Below, in pieces: positions 1 to 8,261 of a stretch of DNA of 64,000 bases. The notes under the pieces are model-generated. The model did no database searches. It had not been told where the DNA came from and saw only the letters and a list, made by a program, of their open reading frames with translations. Origin of the DNA: Micromonospora sp. Llam0 (GTDB lineage: Bacteria; Actinomycetota; Actinomycetes; Mycobacteriales; Micromonosporaceae); assembly GCF_003751085.1 (NCBI RefSeq), contig NZ_RJJY01000002.1, forward strand, positions 1,798,001 to 1,862,000, written 5' to 3'. The number at the start of each line of letters is the position of its first letter. The first letter of the stretch is position 1. The position numbers and the translations under genes were made by a program.

Positions 1-2
1 AC

Positions 3-881
3 CGCCAACCGGACGGGCTGATTCTCGCCGAGGTCGCCAACAAGTTGGGCGCCGCCGGGCCGACCTGGCTCGACCAGTTGCCCGAGGCCGACATGAGCGC
101 GGTGCGCAAGCGTCTGCAGGCCCTGACCGACCGGCCGACGGCCGGAACACTCCTGGTCAGCATCATCCGGACCGGGGCATCCGCAGGTGGACCGGTGGTG
201 GGTGCCGCGATCAACACCGGCGGCGTCCCGGTGCGGATCTGGATCTGGCCGGCCGAGACTACGGGTTCCACTCAACTGCGCCGGCTGCGCCGGGACCTCG
301 ACGGGCGTACGGTGATCCCGGTGACCGGGCCAGAGTCGATGCTGCCTGCCGGCTTGGCAGAGCAGTTGGGCGACGGACGTCACCTCTGGGGTGGACCGCT
401 ACGCGAAGCGGAGCCGGCACCATACCCGGACCAGGTGCATCAAACGATAGTCAACCCGCCGGGAATTCGCGGCGGTCGACGGGTGAAGGAGATCACCGCA
501 GCAGCGCCCGGCGAGCGATGGATCATGCTGTCCCAAAAGGCGAAACGCCGCCGTTCAAAGATTGCGCGTCCGAGCCCCGACAGCCTCGATGACGACAAGT
601 ACCTCGATGGTTGGCATGTGCTGCACGGTTACGGCGGCGAGCTCACGGCGAACCAGTTGGTCGATGGATACCTCCAGCTGAGAGCCCTGCACCGGGAACT
701 CGCCGGCCCACTGCCTGACCGATTCGGCGGCCCTCCGGATGAGGCAGTGACCTCGGAACTGGTGGTCGTCTGGTTGGCCGCGCTGCTGCGACGGACCGCC
801 GAGATACGCTCGGGGCGCCTATGGAAGAGCCTGATGAAGAAGGCTCTCGGGCAGCCTGGCCGGCAGGGCGGGTCCAGTTGA
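3..881 (+). CDS. C-terminal part of an unrecognised protein (5' end outside window)
   Basis: The reading frame is open from the left edge of the window (frame 3) and stops at 881, so this is probably the last 292 residues of a longer protein. A TTG at 45 is a possible start, but no Shine-Dalgarno site precedes it and the codons upstream of it are also coding-like. I do not recognise the family. The product is soluble, with no signal peptide or membrane span. It has a Trp-rich strand segment (VRIWIWPAE) and a basic patch (KAKRRRSK) near two thirds of its length. Function unknown. The next gene is convergent. Confidence 0.6.
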   Translation, partial: RQPDGLILAEVANKLGAAGPTWLDQLPEADMSAVRKRLQALTDRPTAGTLLVSIIRTGASAGGPVVGAAINTGGVPVRIWIWPAETTGSTQLRRLRRDLDGRTVIPVTGPESMLPAGLAEQLGDGRHLWGGPLREAEPAPYPDQVHQTIVNPPGIRGGRRVKEITAAAPGERWIMLSQKAKRRRSKIARPSPDSLDDDKYLDGWHVLHGYGGELTANQLVDGYLQLRALHRELAGPLPDRFGGPPDEAVTSELVVVWLAALLRRTAEIRSGRLWKSLMKKALGQPGRQGGSS

Positions 882-915
882 CGTGAGACTTCCCCTGCCG
901 TTCTAGTACTCGAGG

Positions 916-1038
916 TCACACTCGCTCGGCGCCCGCCGCAGCGCTGAAGTGTGCCCAGCAGTCGCCGGGGGTCTCTGCCGAGTCGATGACGCCCCAGCCC
1001 TCGTCGACGTTCCAGCTCCGGATAACCCCGTCAACCAT
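916..1038 (-). pseudogene. Truncated cold-shock-domain protein (40 codons)
   Basis: A short minus-strand ORF starts at ATG 1038 and reads MVDGVIRSWNVDEGWGVIDS, continuing with CWAHFS before a TGA at 916-918. The GxIRSWxxxEGWGVID and CWAHFSA pattern is the beginning of an actinobacterial cold-shock (CSD) protein, a small single-stranded nucleic-acid binder. A full domain is about 65-70 residues, so the last two beta strands are missing. It is most likely a truncated pseudogene; a functional mini-protein cannot be excluded. It lies between two convergent genes. Confidence 0.55.
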
Positions 1039-1068
1039 TATCATCAAACTCTATCGATGCACGGCTGA

Positions 1069-1752
1069 TCAGGTCTGGCCGGGAGTGAGCAGGCCGCTTT
1101 CGTAGGCGAGGATGACCAGTTGGGCGCGGTCGTGCGCGTACAGCTTGGTCATGATGCGGTTGACGTGGGTCTTCGCCGTGTGCGGCGATATCACGAGGTC
1201 CTGGGCGATCTGCTGGTTCGACCGGCCGCGGGCCACCAGCAACAGCACCTCGCGTTCCCGGTCGGTCAGCTGCCCGAAGCTCTCGGGGACCGCAAGCGAG
1301 CCGCCGGCGGTGCCCGGACCCGAGCCCGGTAGGACGTACCGCTCGATGAGGCTGCGGGTCGCGGCGGGTGACAGCAGCGCGTCGCCGGCGTGCACCGCTC
1401 GCACCGCCCGGACGATCTCCTCCGGCTCCGCCCCTTTGCCGATGAAGCCGCTCGCACCGGCCCGCAGCGCCGCCACCAGGTACTCGTCCTCCTCGAACGT
1501 GGTGAGGATCAACACCCGGGTCCCGGCCAGCGCCGGATCGGCGCAGATGGCAGCCGTCGCGCCGATGCCGTCGAGTTCCGGCATCCGGATGTCCATCAGG
1601 ACGACGTCGGGGCGCAGCGACCCGGCGAGCCCGACGGCCTGCGTACCGTTGACGGCTTCGCCGACGACGCTGATCCCGCCGTCGTCGGCGAGGATGTCGG
1701 TCACGGCCTGCCGGATCAGTGACTGGTCGTCGACGACGAGCACGCTGGTCAC
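1069..1752 (-). CDS. LuxR/NarL-family response regulator
   Basis: A 227-residue DNA-binding response regulator. The N-terminal receiver domain has the acidic pair VVDDQ at residues 7-9 and the phosphoacceptor Asp54 in VLMDIRMPE. The C-terminal LuxR-type helix-turn-helix (LTDREREVLLLVARGRSNQQIA, recognition helix around SPHTAKTHVNRI) occupies roughly residues 160-222. The GTG start overlaps the stop of the upstream histidine kinase (GTGA), so the two are translationally coupled. The pair is divergent from an ABC exporter, whose promoter region carries a strong palindrome, and the exporter is the likely target. Confidence 0.93.
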   Translation of the reverse strand: MTSVLVVDDQSLIRQAVTDILADDGGISVVGEAVNGTQAVGLAGSLRPDVVLMDIRMPELDGIGATAAICADPALAGTRVLILTTFEEDEYLVAALRAGASGFIGKGAEPEEIVRAVRAVHAGDALLSPAATRSLIERYVLPGSGPGTAGGSLAVPESFGQLTDREREVLLLVARGRSNQQIAQDLVISPHTAKTHVNRIMTKLYAHDRAQLVILAYESGLLTPGQT

Positions 1753-2954
1753 CGGGGATCCTCCTTGGGCAGTGGCAGGGTGGCGGCAAGACGGTGGCCG
1801 CCCGGGGACAGGCCAGTTTCGACGATGCCCCGGACCGAGGCGACCCGTTCCCGCAGGCCGACCAGGCCGTGCCCGCCGCTGGGCATCTCGGGCCGGTCGT
1901 CGGCCGGTCGGCCGGACACCGGGTTCGTGACCACTACGTGGATCCGATCGGCGTCAACCTCGATCAGGACGTGGGCGCGATGCTCGGCACCGTGCTTGTG
2001 GGCGTTGGTGAGACCTTCCTGGACGACCCGGTACGCGACCACGTCGACCGCGCCGGTGACCGCCGCCAGATCCCCGTCGATACGCAGCGACACGTGAAGG
2101 CCGGCCCCGGTGAAGCCAGCGACCAGCTGGTCGAGCCGGTGCAGACCGGGCTGCGGGGCGGTCGCCGCCCCGTTGACGGGGTCGTCGTCCTCGGTACGCA
2201 GCACCCGCAGCAGGTCGCCGATCTCGGTGAGCACCGTCCGGGAGGCCCCACGGATGGCACCGAGGGCCTGTTGGGCCCGCTCCGGGCGGGTCTGCAGCGC
2301 CGACGACGCCACCCCCGCGTTGAGGCTGATCACGGAGATCTGGTGGGCGACGACGTCGTGCAGGTCACGGGCGATCCGCAGCCGCTCCTCGGTGACCTGT
2401 CTGCGTGCCTCCGATTCGCGGGTCTGCTCGGCGCGTTCGGCGCGTTCGATGATGGCGCGCAGGTATTCCCGCCGGGACCGGTGTCCGTCGCCGACGGCAG
2501 CCGCGAACGCGACCAGGACGGTGACCTGGAAGGCCCGGGGATCGAACACGCTACCGATCGCGGTCAGGAGGTTCAGCAGGGTCGTCGCGAAGACGGCGGC
2601 GCAGGCCGTGGTGAGCGTGGTCCGCCGGTCCGTGCGGTTCGCCGCCCCGAACATGGCGATCAACACGGCGAGCACCACGCCCGGCTCCAGCGCCCCGGTG
2701 GCCGCCACCAGACCGTAGATCGCGATACAGCCGGCGAGCACCGGCAGCGGCCAGCGCCGCCGCAGCGGCAGCAGCACGGCCGGGACGATCGCCAGGGCGA
2801 CGGTGACGGGCCCGGCCTGCTCGTGCTCGGGAACCTTGAACGGGGTGAGCGCCATCGCGACGATGATCACCGCTGCGACGAGGTCACCGACCCACGGCGG
2901 TACGCGCGGACGCCGGTGCCTCGGGTCCGCCGGCACGGCCGCAGTGGTCGTCAT
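1749..2954 (-). CDS. Sensor histidine kinase (HisKA_3 family, NarL-type partner)
   Basis: A 401-residue membrane sensor kinase. The start at 2954 (MTTTAAVPADP) is preferred because the longer frame would read back across the divergent promoter. Residues about 23-160 form roughly five to six hydrophobic helices with no large extracellular domain, typical of kinases sensing a signal in or at the membrane. The dimerisation/phosphoacceptor helix contains RDLHDVVAHQ (phospho-His near residue 200). The HATPase_c domain follows, with an N-box-like EGLTNAHKHG and a glycine-rich GGHGLVGLRER. It overlaps the response regulator by 4 nt. Confidence 0.92.
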   Translation of the reverse strand: MTTTAAVPADPRHRRPRVPPWVGDLVAAVIIVAMALTPFKVPEHEQAGPVTVALAIVPAVLLPLRRRWPLPVLAGCIAIYGLVAATGALEPGVVLAVLIAMFGAANRTDRRTTLTTACAAVFATTLLNLLTAIGSVFDPRAFQVTVLVAFAAAVGDGHRSRREYLRAIIERAERAEQTRESEARRQVTEERLRIARDLHDVVAHQISVISLNAGVASSALQTRPERAQQALGAIRGASRTVLTEIGDLLRVLRTEDDDPVNGAATAPQPGLHRLDQLVAGFTGAGLHVSLRIDGDLAAVTGAVDVVAYRVVQEGLTNAHKHGAEHRAHVLIEVDADRIHVVVTNPVSGRPADDRPEMPSGGHGLVGLRERVASVRGIVETGLSPGGHRLAATLPLPKEDPR

Positions 2955-3010
2955 GGCCCCAGTCTGCCGGCCGCCGTGACCAGGCAGGTCCACCTGGCGC
3001 GGTAATCCCC

Positions 3011-3030
3011 CGTACCGCGAACGCGGTACG
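3011..3030. promoter_or_regulatory. Palindrome between kinase and ABC genes (candidate operator)
   Basis: Perfect 9-bp inverted repeat CGTACCGCG-AA-CGCGGTACG in the 172-nt gap between the histidine kinase (minus) and the ABC ATPase (plus). Its position 97 nt before the ATPase start and 57 nt before the kinase start suits control of both promoters. LuxR-type regulators bind such dyads as dimers, so the adjacent response regulator is the obvious candidate. Function is inferred. Confidence 0.6.
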
Positions 3031-3126
3031 CGGGTTCCTGCAACAGAGTGACGCGCCGGACCAGGCGGCCGGCAACGATGGAGACACTGGCCGGAAAGCG
3101 GCCTGCCCCCGAACACGAGGAGTCCG

Positions 3127-3825
3127 ATGGAAAGCCCTGTCATCTCGGCTGTCGACGTACGAAAGACGTACGGTCGGGGCACGAACAGCTTCGACGCGCT
3201 GAAAGGCGTCAACTTCGAAATTCATGACGGAGAGAGTGTCGCGATCCTCGGCAAGAGCGGATCCGGCAAGTCGACCCTGATGCACATCCTCGCGCTGCTG
3301 GACGCCCCGACGTCGGGCACGATCACGCTGGGCGGGGTCGACACCCGTACGCTGCGCGGCAGCCGGCTCAACCAGACCCGGAACAAGACGTTCGGGTTCG
3401 TCTTCCAGCAGTTCTTCCTCACCCCGAACACCTCGGTGCTCGACAACGTCGTACTGCCGATGAAAATCGCCGGCGTGGGGCGCGCCGAGCGTAGACGGCG
3501 CGGCATGGCAGCCCTGGAGCAACTGGAGCTGGCCGACAAGGCGAAGAACAAGGCCGCGAACCTCTCCGGTGGGCAGAAACAACGCGTCGTGATCGCGCGG
3601 GCGCTGGTGAACAACCCGCGCATCATCTTCGCCGACGAGCCGACCGGCAACCTCGACTCCGCCACCGGCGCCGTCGTGGAGGACATTCTCTTCGGACTCA
3701 ACCGGCAGAACGGCATCACCTTGATCGTCGTCACTCACGACGAGGAGCTCGCGTCGCGCTGTGACCGTCGCATCCTGGTCCGGGACGGCCAGCTGGTCAG
3801 CGACTCGGTGGCGGTGCCAGCATGA
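3127..3825 (+). CDS. ABC transporter ATP-binding protein (MacB/LolD type)
   Basis: A 232-residue ATPase subunit of a MacB/FtsE-type exporter. It shows Walker A GKSGSGKST (residues about 39-47), the Q-loop FVFQQFF, the signature LSGGQKQR, Walker B IIFADEP and the switch His in VVTHD. A GAGGAG Shine-Dalgarno site sits 5 nt before ATG 3127. The stop overlaps the start of the permease gene (ATGA), giving a two-gene exporter unit. Such systems usually export peptides or antibiotics or extract lipoproteins; the substrate here is unknown. Control by the divergent two-component system is likely. Confidence 0.95.
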   Translation: MESPVISAVDVRKTYGRGTNSFDALKGVNFEIHDGESVAILGKSGSGKSTLMHILALLDAPTSGTITLGGVDTRTLRGSRLNQTRNKTFGFVFQQFFLTPNTSVLDNVVLPMKIAGVGRAERRRRGMAALEQLELADKAKNKAANLSGGQKQRVVIARALVNNPRIIFADEPTGNLDSATGAVVEDILFGLNRQNGITLIVVTHDEELASRCDRRILVRDGQLVSDSVAVPA

Positions 3826-5126
3826 AGATCTCCGACCTGGTCGGTTCGGCCACCGCGAACACGTTCCGATCGAAGACCCGTACGCTGCTGACGATTCTGG
3901 CGATCTTCATCGGCGCGTTCACCTTGACGCTGACCAGCGGGCTGGGCACCGGCATCAACGCGTACATCGACGATACGGTGACGGCGATCGGCGCGTCCGA
4001 CGTCATGACGGTCATCAAGACCCCGGACACCGACGACGGGTTCGGTGCCGCCGATGCCGGACCGGCCGAGTACGACCCGGACACAGTGTCGAGCGGGCAG
4101 GACGGGCCACCCGGGCAGACGGTCGTCGCGCTCACCCCGGCCGACCTCGACACGCTGGCCGACATCGACGGCGTCCTCGACGTGCAGGCCACCAGGTCGA
4201 TCAGCGCCGACTACATCCAGGTCGGCGACGGTACGCGGTACGTCGTCGACGTCGGCGGGCTGGTCGCCGGGCAGCGGACCCCGCTGGCCGCCGGGGCCGA
4301 GCCGGACGACGCGTCGTCGCAGCTGCAGCTCGCGCTCCCGACGTCGTACGTCGAGCCCCTCGGCTTCGCTGACGACGCGGCGGCGGTCGGGCAGACCGTC
4401 TCGATCGCGGTCACCGACGCGCAGCGGACCCAGCAGGTGATCGAGGCGACGATCGTCGGGGTGGCCGAGGAGACGCTGGCGACCGGGGGCGGCGTCGTGC
4501 CCAACGACGCGTTGACCGACGCGCTGTTCGACGCGCAGAACACCGGTGTCCCGGCCGCCGAGGCGCAGCGGTACGCCCAGGCGAGCATCTGGTTCGACCC
4601 GGCCGCGACCGACGGGCAGATCAGCGCGCTGAAGGATCGGCTGGCCGACGCCGGCTACACCGGGAGTACGGTCGCCGACCAGCTCGGGGCGTTCCGGACC
4701 GTCATCGACGGCATCGTCTGGGTGCTCAACGCCTTCGCGGTGATCGCCCTGCTGGCGGCGAGTTTCGGGATCGTCAACACGCTGTTCATGTCGGTGCAGG
4801 AGCGCACCCGCGAGATCGGCCTGATGAAGGCGATGGGCATGGGCTCCGGCAAGGTGTTCGGCCTGTTCAGCCTGGAAGCCACCGTCATCGGTTTCCTCGG
4901 CAGCGCGATCGGCGCGGTGCTGGCGATCGCGGCGGGTACCGCGATCAGCAGTGCGCTGTCCGGCGGTTTCCTGTCGGACCTGCCGGGGCTCACGCTGATC
5001 GCCTTCGAGCCAATCTCCATCGCGGTGATCATCGGCCTGGTGATGGCGATCGCGTTCCTGGCCGGCACGTTGCCCGCGTCGCGGGCGGCCCGGGCCGACC
5101 CGGTCGACTCGCTGCGCTACGAGTAG
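3822..5126 (+). CDS. FtsX/MacB-like ABC transporter permease
   Basis: A 434-residue permease. One N-terminal transmembrane helix (residues about 20-42, LLTILAIFIGAFTLTL) is followed by a ~250-residue extracytoplasmic MacB_PCD-type domain. Three C-terminal helices (residues about 300-420) contain the FtsX-family segment EIGLMKAMGMGSGKVFGLF. This 1+3 topology is that of MacB permeases, which act as mechanotransmitters rather than classical channels. The ATG overlaps the ATPase stop by 4 nt. A strong hairpin follows the stop. Confidence 0.94.
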   Translation: MKISDLVGSATANTFRSKTRTLLTILAIFIGAFTLTLTSGLGTGINAYIDDTVTAIGASDVMTVIKTPDTDDGFGAADAGPAEYDPDTVSSGQDGPPGQTVVALTPADLDTLADIDGVLDVQATRSISADYIQVGDGTRYVVDVGGLVAGQRTPLAAGAEPDDASSQLQLALPTSYVEPLGFADDAAAVGQTVSIAVTDAQRTQQVIEATIVGVAEETLATGGGVVPNDALTDALFDAQNTGVPAAEAQRYAQASIWFDPAATDGQISALKDRLADAGYTGSTVADQLGAFRTVIDGIVWVLNAFAVIALLAASFGIVNTLFMSVQERTREIGLMKAMGMGSGKVFGLFSLEATVIGFLGSAIGAVLAIAAGTAISSALSGGFLSDLPGLTLIAFEPISIAVIIGLVMAIAFLAGTLPASRAARADPVDSLRYE

Positions 5127-5160
5127 GCAGCGGTCGACCGGTAGGCGGCCGGCATGCACC

Positions 5161-5196
5161 ACGTGCCTGGCGGGCATCCGTTCCCGCCAGGCACGT
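5161..5196. terminator. Bidirectional hairpin terminator
   Basis: Perfect 14-bp inverted repeat (ACGTGCCTGGCGGG and its complement) with an 8-nt loop, located between the convergent ends of the ABC permease gene (stop 5126) and the secreted protein gene (stop 5232). There is no clear U tract, as is usual for high-GC actinobacterial terminators. It can serve both strands. Confidence 0.8.
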
Positions 5197-5231
5197 CGCC
5201 GTGCGAAGGAGTCGGCCAGGCCGACGATGGT

Positions 5232-6452
5232 TCAGGACGGAAAGTACGATTCGGTGGTCGTGCTTACGTACGGGGAGTAGCTCCAGTAGTGATACATCAG
5301 GGGAAGCTGGCCCCACTTTGACCGTACGTAGCGGCCGGTGCCGACCCAGATGCCGGAGTGATCGTCACTTGAGTACGACAGCTTCATGTTGGGGAACACC
5401 TGGTACGGGATCTGCCAGCGGATGTAGCTGCCGTCCAGCCAGTACTGGTCGTCACCGGGGCTGTTCATCCACCGGTTGTTCGCGGTGGAGGTGCTGTACC
5501 AGGCGTACGAGTGGCAGTTGTACTTGCGCGAGGCGTTGCGTTCCCGGGTGGCCGACGGATAGGCGTCGGCCACGAAGTTGTTGGCTCCGGTGATCTCGGC
5601 GCTGGTCAGCTCGTACGTCCTGGTGATCACCGTGACCGGGGTGCCGTTGGGGGTGTAGACGGTGCTGTAGTAGTCCAGCGTCCCGACGTCGTCGCTGACC
5701 GGATGGTCGACGCTGGGGTCGGCGAGGTGTGCCCGTACGGCCGCGACGGTGGTCTCCACCGCGCCCGGCCGCAGTTGCAGGCCCTCCCGCAGCAGCTCCG
5801 AGCGGGACCAGTCCCAGTTCTCCCGGATCGCGAGCGTGCGGCCCAGCAGCACCGCTGTCGGTTCCAGGCTGGCCTGGCCGTACGTCGCGGCGTCGGCCTG
5901 CTTGGCCCGGTGTACGGCAAGTCCGACGTGCAGCAGCTCCTCGGACTGCGCCGTGGTCAGGGTGCCCAGCACCTGCGGCTGGGCGAGGACGGTTTCCAGT
6001 TTCCAGGCGGTCATGACCCGGTCAGCTGCTTCATCGAGCGTCTCCCCGTGGCGGGCCGCAACGTTGAGAGTCCGGTAGCGCTTCAGCAGTTCCTGGCCGG
6101 CGTCGGGGCGGCGGAGCAGTTCCTGGAGTCCGGTGAAGCGGGCGGTGACGGTCTCGAAACCTTGTTGGACGCTGTTGAAGGCCAGGGCGTCGGGCAGCAG
6201 CGGGTACGCCAGGACGGCGTCGACGAGCAGCGGGGTCCGCAGGGCGGCGGCGGTCTTGTCCGGCATCTGTACGGCGTCGACCATCTCCTGGTGGCCGCTG
6301 AACGCGCGCCACTGCGCGGTGCCGGGGGTCACCTGGTAGGTGAAGGGTCGGTCGGCGGCCGAGACCGGGGTTCCGGGGGCGAGGGTGGCGACGAGGGCAC
6401 CGGCGACCGCTGCGACGAGGGCGCGCCGGGTCAGGTGGGCAGGACGGGACAT
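5232..6452 (-). CDS. Secreted protein with NlpC/CHAP-like cysteine-peptidase motifs
   Basis: A 406-residue exported protein. The chosen start at 6452 gives a signal peptide (SRPAHLTRRALVAAVAGALV, cleavage near VSAADRPF); the twin-Arg resembles a weak Tat motif. The middle, residues about 40-290, is helical and not recognised. The C-terminal ~110 residues contain NCHSYAW (Cys313), then WLDGSYIRWQ and DDHSGIWVG (His365). Cys followed by a His in an HxGIxVG strand is the layout of NlpC/P60 and CHAP papain-fold hydrolases, so a cell-wall or protein hydrolase is plausible. The family assignment is inference. A 24-bp inverted repeat lies just upstream. Confidence 0.75.
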   Translation of the reverse strand: MSRPAHLTRRALVAAVAGALVATLAPGTPVSAADRPFTYQVTPGTAQWRAFSGHQEMVDAVQMPDKTAAALRTPLLVDAVLAYPLLPDALAFNSVQQGFETVTARFTGLQELLRRPDAGQELLKRYRTLNVAARHGETLDEAADRVMTAWKLETVLAQPQVLGTLTTAQSEELLHVGLAVHRAKQADAATYGQASLEPTAVLLGRTLAIRENWDWSRSELLREGLQLRPGAVETTVAAVRAHLADPSVDHPVSDDVGTLDYYSTVYTPNGTPVTVITRTYELTSAEITGANNFVADAYPSATRERNASRKYNCHSYAWYSTSTANNRWMNSPGDDQYWLDGSYIRWQIPYQVFPNMKLSYSSDDHSGIWVGTGRYVRSKWGQLPLMYHYWSYSPYVSTTTESYFPS

Positions 6453-6489
6453 CCGTGAGATCCTCTCGACGAAGAACTGGATCGACACA

Positions 6490-6513
6490 ATGCACTTCAT
6501 GATCGAAATGCAT
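6490..6513. promoter_or_regulatory. Inverted repeat before the secreted peptidase-like gene
   Basis: An imperfect 24-bp dyad with outer arms ATGCA/TGCAT (6490-6494 and 6509-6513) and inner TTC/GAA (6496-6498 and 6505-6507) about a 6-nt centre. It lies 38 nt upstream of the minus-strand start at 6452, where a promoter or operator would be expected. No regulator was linked to it. Confidence 0.35.
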
Positions 6514-6639
6514 CTATCTGCGTCGACTCGGAAACGCTACCAGGATCCGCAGTTGTAGAATGGCCGCGAGTCTCAAGCAAGAGACGGGCAGTGTCAGTAA
6601 TTCATTGGACACCAGACCAGCGGGTGACATGATCGTCCG

Positions 6640-7185
6640 ATGCCGTCCTCCCGTGCCGAACTGCTGCGGTGGCAGTTCGATCTGACCTGGTCGCTGTTCG
6701 AATACCACCTGGAGCGGCTACAGCCCGACGACTTCCTCGCCGAGCCGGCACCGGCGTGCTGGACACTGCGACCGTCCGACGACGGCGGCTGGGTGCCGGA
6801 CTGGGCAGACACCGAACCGGATCCGGTCCCGGTGCCGACGATCGCCTGGCTCACCTGGCACATCGGCTGGTGGTGGACTGTTGCCATCGACCACGTCGAG
6901 GGTCGTACGCCCCACGACCGCGCGGACATCCGCTGGCCGGGCAGCGGTGCGGCGACCATCGGCTGGCTGCGGGCGTTGCGTACCACCTGGACGACCGTGC
7001 TGGACCGACTCGCCGACGCCGACCTCGACCGCCCGACGGCCTATCCGTGGCCCGCCGAAGCCGGGCTCAGCCTCGCCCACCTGGGCAGCTGGGTCAACGC
7101 GGAACTGATGAAGAACGCTGCGGAGATCGGCCAGCTCCGGATGCTCCGGGCGGCGCATGGCGACCTCGACCGGACCACCTTCTGA
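6640..7185 (+). CDS. DinB-superfamily protein (DUF664-like)
   Basis: A 181-residue cytoplasmic protein with a DinB/YfiT-type four-helix-bundle pattern: LLRWQFDLTWSLFEYHLERL in the first helix, WLTWHIGWWW with a likely metal-ligand His, and LSLAHLGSWVNAELMKNAAEIGQLR in the last helix. Family members are often metal-dependent thiol transferases (mycothiol or bacillithiol linked) or of unknown function; no substrate can be named here. ATG 6640 has no clear Shine-Dalgarno site. A CATGAT hexamer 6 nt upstream could be the -10 box of a leaderless message. Confidence 0.8.
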   Translation: MPSSRAELLRWQFDLTWSLFEYHLERLQPDDFLAEPAPACWTLRPSDDGGWVPDWADTEPDPVPVPTIAWLTWHIGWWWTVAIDHVEGRTPHDRADIRWPGSGAATIGWLRALRTTWTTVLDRLADADLDRPTAYPWPAEAGLSLAHLGSWVNAELMKNAAEIGQLRMLRAAHGDLDRTTF

Positions 7186-7349
7186 CCGGTGCGGGACCCC
7201 GCCAAGCCAGACAACTGCCAGAATTGTTTTTCATATTGGCTATTGTCTAAGTAATCTTGCCATGTTAGCGCTTGCATCAACATCGACAGACAACAAAACT
7301 GTCAATATCCAGTAAGCCTGAGATCCCCAGTCCCATCCAGGAGGGAACA
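7186..7349 (+). promoter_or_regulatory. AT-rich promoter region of the serine protease gene
   Basis: This 164-nt gap is strikingly AT-rich for the window (for example around 7220-7310) and contains no ORF. It precedes the secreted protease, whose AGGAGGG Shine-Dalgarno site lies at about 7338-7344. The exact -35 and -10 boxes cannot be fixed by eye. Confidence 0.5.
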
Positions 7350-8216
7350 GTGCGGATCAGCCACACGACCAGCCGGGCCACCCGGCTGCTCGCCGTCGCC
7401 GTCGGCGTGGTCACCGCCGGCGCGCTCGCCCTACCATCCGCCGGGGCCGCCGCCCCAGTGGTCTACACCGCCAGCGAACTCGCCCAGGTCAGCGACCTGG
7501 TGGAAGCCTCCGGCGTCGAAGGGATCGCCTGGCACGTCGACAGCGCCTCCGGCCGCGTCGTGGTGACCGCCGACAGCAGCGTCTCCCGCGCCGAGATCGC
7601 CAAGATCCGGCTGACCGCACGCGGCAAGGCCGGCGCGATCCGGGTGGAGCGTACGCCCGGTGTCTTCACCCGGCTGGTCTCCTCCGGCGACCCGATCTAC
7701 GGCAGCGGCGGCCGGTGCTCGCTCGGCTTCAACGCCGTCCGCGGCAGCACCTACTACTTCCTCACCGCCGGGCACTGCGGTGAGGTGGTCAGCACCTGGT
7801 ACAGCAACTCCGCGCAGACCAACCTGATCGGCCCGACCATCGACTACAGCTTCCCGGGCGACGACTACGCGCTGGTCCGCTACGACAACCCGGCGCAGAG
7901 CCACCCGGGTGGTTTCAGCGTCGGCGACGCCTTCGTCGGGCAGTCGGTGACCCGCACCGGTTCGACGACCGGCACCCACAGCGGTACGGTCACCGCGCTC
8001 AACGCCCGGGTCCGCTACCTGGGCAGCGGAGTAGTCCGCGGTCTGATCCGGACCAACGTCTGCGCCGAGCCGGGCGACTCCGGCGGCCCGCTCTACTCCG
8101 GGTCGACCGCGCTGGGCCTCACCTCGGGCGGCAGCGGCAACTGCCGGACCGGCGGCACGACCTTCTACCAGCCGGTCCGCGAGGCGGTCGACGAGTACGA
8201 CGTGACGATCTACTGA
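7350..8216 (+). CDS. Secreted S1-family serine protease (streptogrisin/alpha-lytic type)
   Basis: A 288-residue extracellular endopeptidase. GTG 7350 is chosen because AGGAGGG precedes it and it begins a Sec signal peptide ([20 protein letters not shown]). A pro-region of about 80 residues follows. The mature chymotrypsin fold starts near [13 protein letters not shown]. The catalytic triad is visible: His142 (LTAGHCG), Asp172 (DDYALVRY) and Ser244 (GDSGGPL). Cys pairs flank the His and Ser as in streptogrisins. The short pro-domain and lack of a C-terminal carbohydrate-binding domain suggest a small general secreted protease. The gene is convergent with the monooxygenase gene. Confidence 0.95.
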   Translation: MRISHTTSRATRLLAVAVGVVTAGALALPSAGAAAPVVYTASELAQVSDLVEASGVEGIAWHVDSASGRVVVTADSSVSRAEIAKIRLTARGKAGAIRVERTPGVFTRLVSSGDPIYGSGGRCSLGFNAVRGSTYYFLTAGHCGEVVSTWYSNSAQTNLIGPTIDYSFPGDDYALVRYDNPAQSHPGGFSVGDAFVGQSVTRTGSTTGTHSGTVTALNARVRYLGSGVVRGLIRTNVCAEPGDSGGPLYSGSTALGLTSGGSGNCRTGGTTFYQPVREAVDEYDVTIY

Positions 8217-8224
8217 TCGGCCCG

Positions 8225-8260
8225 GGTGGCCGTCGCCGCTGATCGCGACCGGCGGCCACC
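8225..8260. terminator. Possible bidirectional terminator
   Basis: The inverted repeat GGTGGCCG/CGGCCACC (8225-8232 and 8253-8260), with a partly paired inner segment, fills the 45-nt gap between the convergent protease and FAD monooxygenase genes. The stem is shorter than others in this window, so confidence is moderate. Confidence 0.5.
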
Positions 8261-8261
8261 G

